From positions 17,305 through 23,179 of the forward strand of contig DXYV01000044.1 of the NCBI GenBank assembly GCA_019415645.1: DNA of 5,875 nucleotides, given 5' to 3'. Source of the DNA: Clostridiales bacterium (GTDB taxonomy: Bacteria; Bacillota; Clostridia; Oscillospirales; Oscillospiraceae). Within the stretch, counting starts at the first letter, position 1. Each line of letters opens with the position of its first letter. The notes beneath the pieces are model-generated. The model had not been told where the DNA came from, did not search any database, and saw nothing but the letters and a program-made list of their open reading frames with translations. The position numbers and the translations under genes are program-made. Positions 5,402-5,875 of this stretch are shown in pieces.

Positions 5402-5875
5402 ATGGACAATCGAATTTCCGCCCGCCAGCTCTGCGTGGCTGCATTCACCGGCCTGCTGGCCCCGGCGGCCGCCGCGGCGGGAGGAGACTGGCGGGGGGCG
5501 CTGCTTGCGGTGCCTGTGGTGGTGCTTGCGGTCTGGGCGGAATGCGCGGCCGCCGCCCGTCCCGGCGGCCTGTCCGCCCGGTTGGGGAACGGTTGGGGAA
5601 AGGTCCTTGCACTATTATATATAGTATGGGGCGTCCTGGCCGCGGGAACGGGGCTGGCTTTGTGCGGACAGCGGCTGTCCTCTGCGGCAGGAAACGGAAA
5701 CGGTGCGGGCTGGATGCTCCTGCTGGCCTTCCTGCCGGTTTTCTGGCTGGCGGCCAGCAAGGCGGAGGCATTTGCCCGGGCGGGGGAGATCTTCTACCTG
5801 GCCATGGGGGTCGTACTGGCCGGGGTGACGCTGCTGGGGCTGCGGCAGGTGGAGGTGGGCTACCTCTTTCTGGAG
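5402..5875 (+). CDS. GerB-family germination membrane protein, N-terminal part (partial)
   Basis: An open frame of 158 codons from ATG 5402 runs off the right edge without a stop. It begins one base after the TGA of the gerC-like gene and has GGGAGG (5388-5393) 8 bases upstream. The start ISARQLCVAAFTGLLAP resembles the IS-x-x-QL opening of GerB proteins (amino acid/polyamine/organocation transporter superfamily). Hydrophobic segments lie at about 11-27, 32-50, 67-88, 102-118 and 129-147. The stretch EAFARAGEIFYLAM (122-135) and the following segment match the family pattern. GerB proteins have about ten membrane helices and 360 residues, so a little under half is present. It would form the germinant-binding membrane subunit of the receptor. 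Sequence is divergent (Ala- and Gly-rich), so the family call leans partly on operon context. Confidence 0.85.
   Translation, partial: MDNRISARQLCVAAFTGLLAPAAAAAGGDWRGALLAVPVVVLAVWAECAAAARPGGLSARLGNGWGKVLALLYIVWGVLAAGTGLALCGQRLSSAAGNGNGAGWMLLLAFLPVFWLAASKAEAFARAGEIFYLAMGVVLAGVTLLGLRQVEVGYLFLE

Overview
The window looks like chromosomal DNA from a GC-rich, anaerobic, endospore-forming member of the Clostridia, probably the Oscillospiraceae (Flavonifractor/Lawsonibacter/Intestinimonas-like). This is inferred from three things: an electron-bifurcating NfnAB transhydrogenase typical of anaerobes, a gerA-type spore germination operon, and strong Shine-Dalgarno sequences combined with G/C-ending codons. 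No rRNA, tRNA, CRISPR array, insertion sequence or prophage structure is visible.

Layout: (1) Positions 1-118 hold the 3' end of an unrecognised plus-strand gene. (2) Positions 141-833 form a small accessory-looking cassette. It has a minus-strand ribbon-helix-helix (RHH) protein gene (191-391) and a divergent plus-strand gene for an 87-residue acidic, Cys-containing protein (498-761). An AT-rich quasi-palindrome (414-472) between them carries two interleaved divergent promoters. Strong hairpins close the cassette at 151-188 and 787-825. (3) Positions 834-3102 hold the minus-strand operon nfnA-nfnB with an 8-base gene overlap, encoding the bifurcating NADH-dependent ferredoxin:NADP+ oxidoreductase. 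(4) Positions 3103-3275 are a divergent control region with one promoter for each operon. (5) From 3276 to the window end runs a plus-strand germination operon in the order A-C-B: a full-length GerA-family protein, an unusually short GerC-like lipoprotein, and the N-terminal part of a GerB-family membrane protein cut by the window edge. The genes are joined by a 4-base overlap (A-C) and zero spacing (C-B).

NfnA and NfnB act as one soluble heterodimer balancing NADH, NADPH and reduced ferredoxin. The three Ger proteins would form a nutrient germinant receptor in the spore inner membrane. The two operons share only their upstream region, and nothing seen links their functions. Most of the window is conventional. 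The parts deserving a second look are the symmetric promoter/operator of the RHH cassette, the shortened GerC, and a leader hairpin in front of nfnA that could compete with its ribosome binding site.
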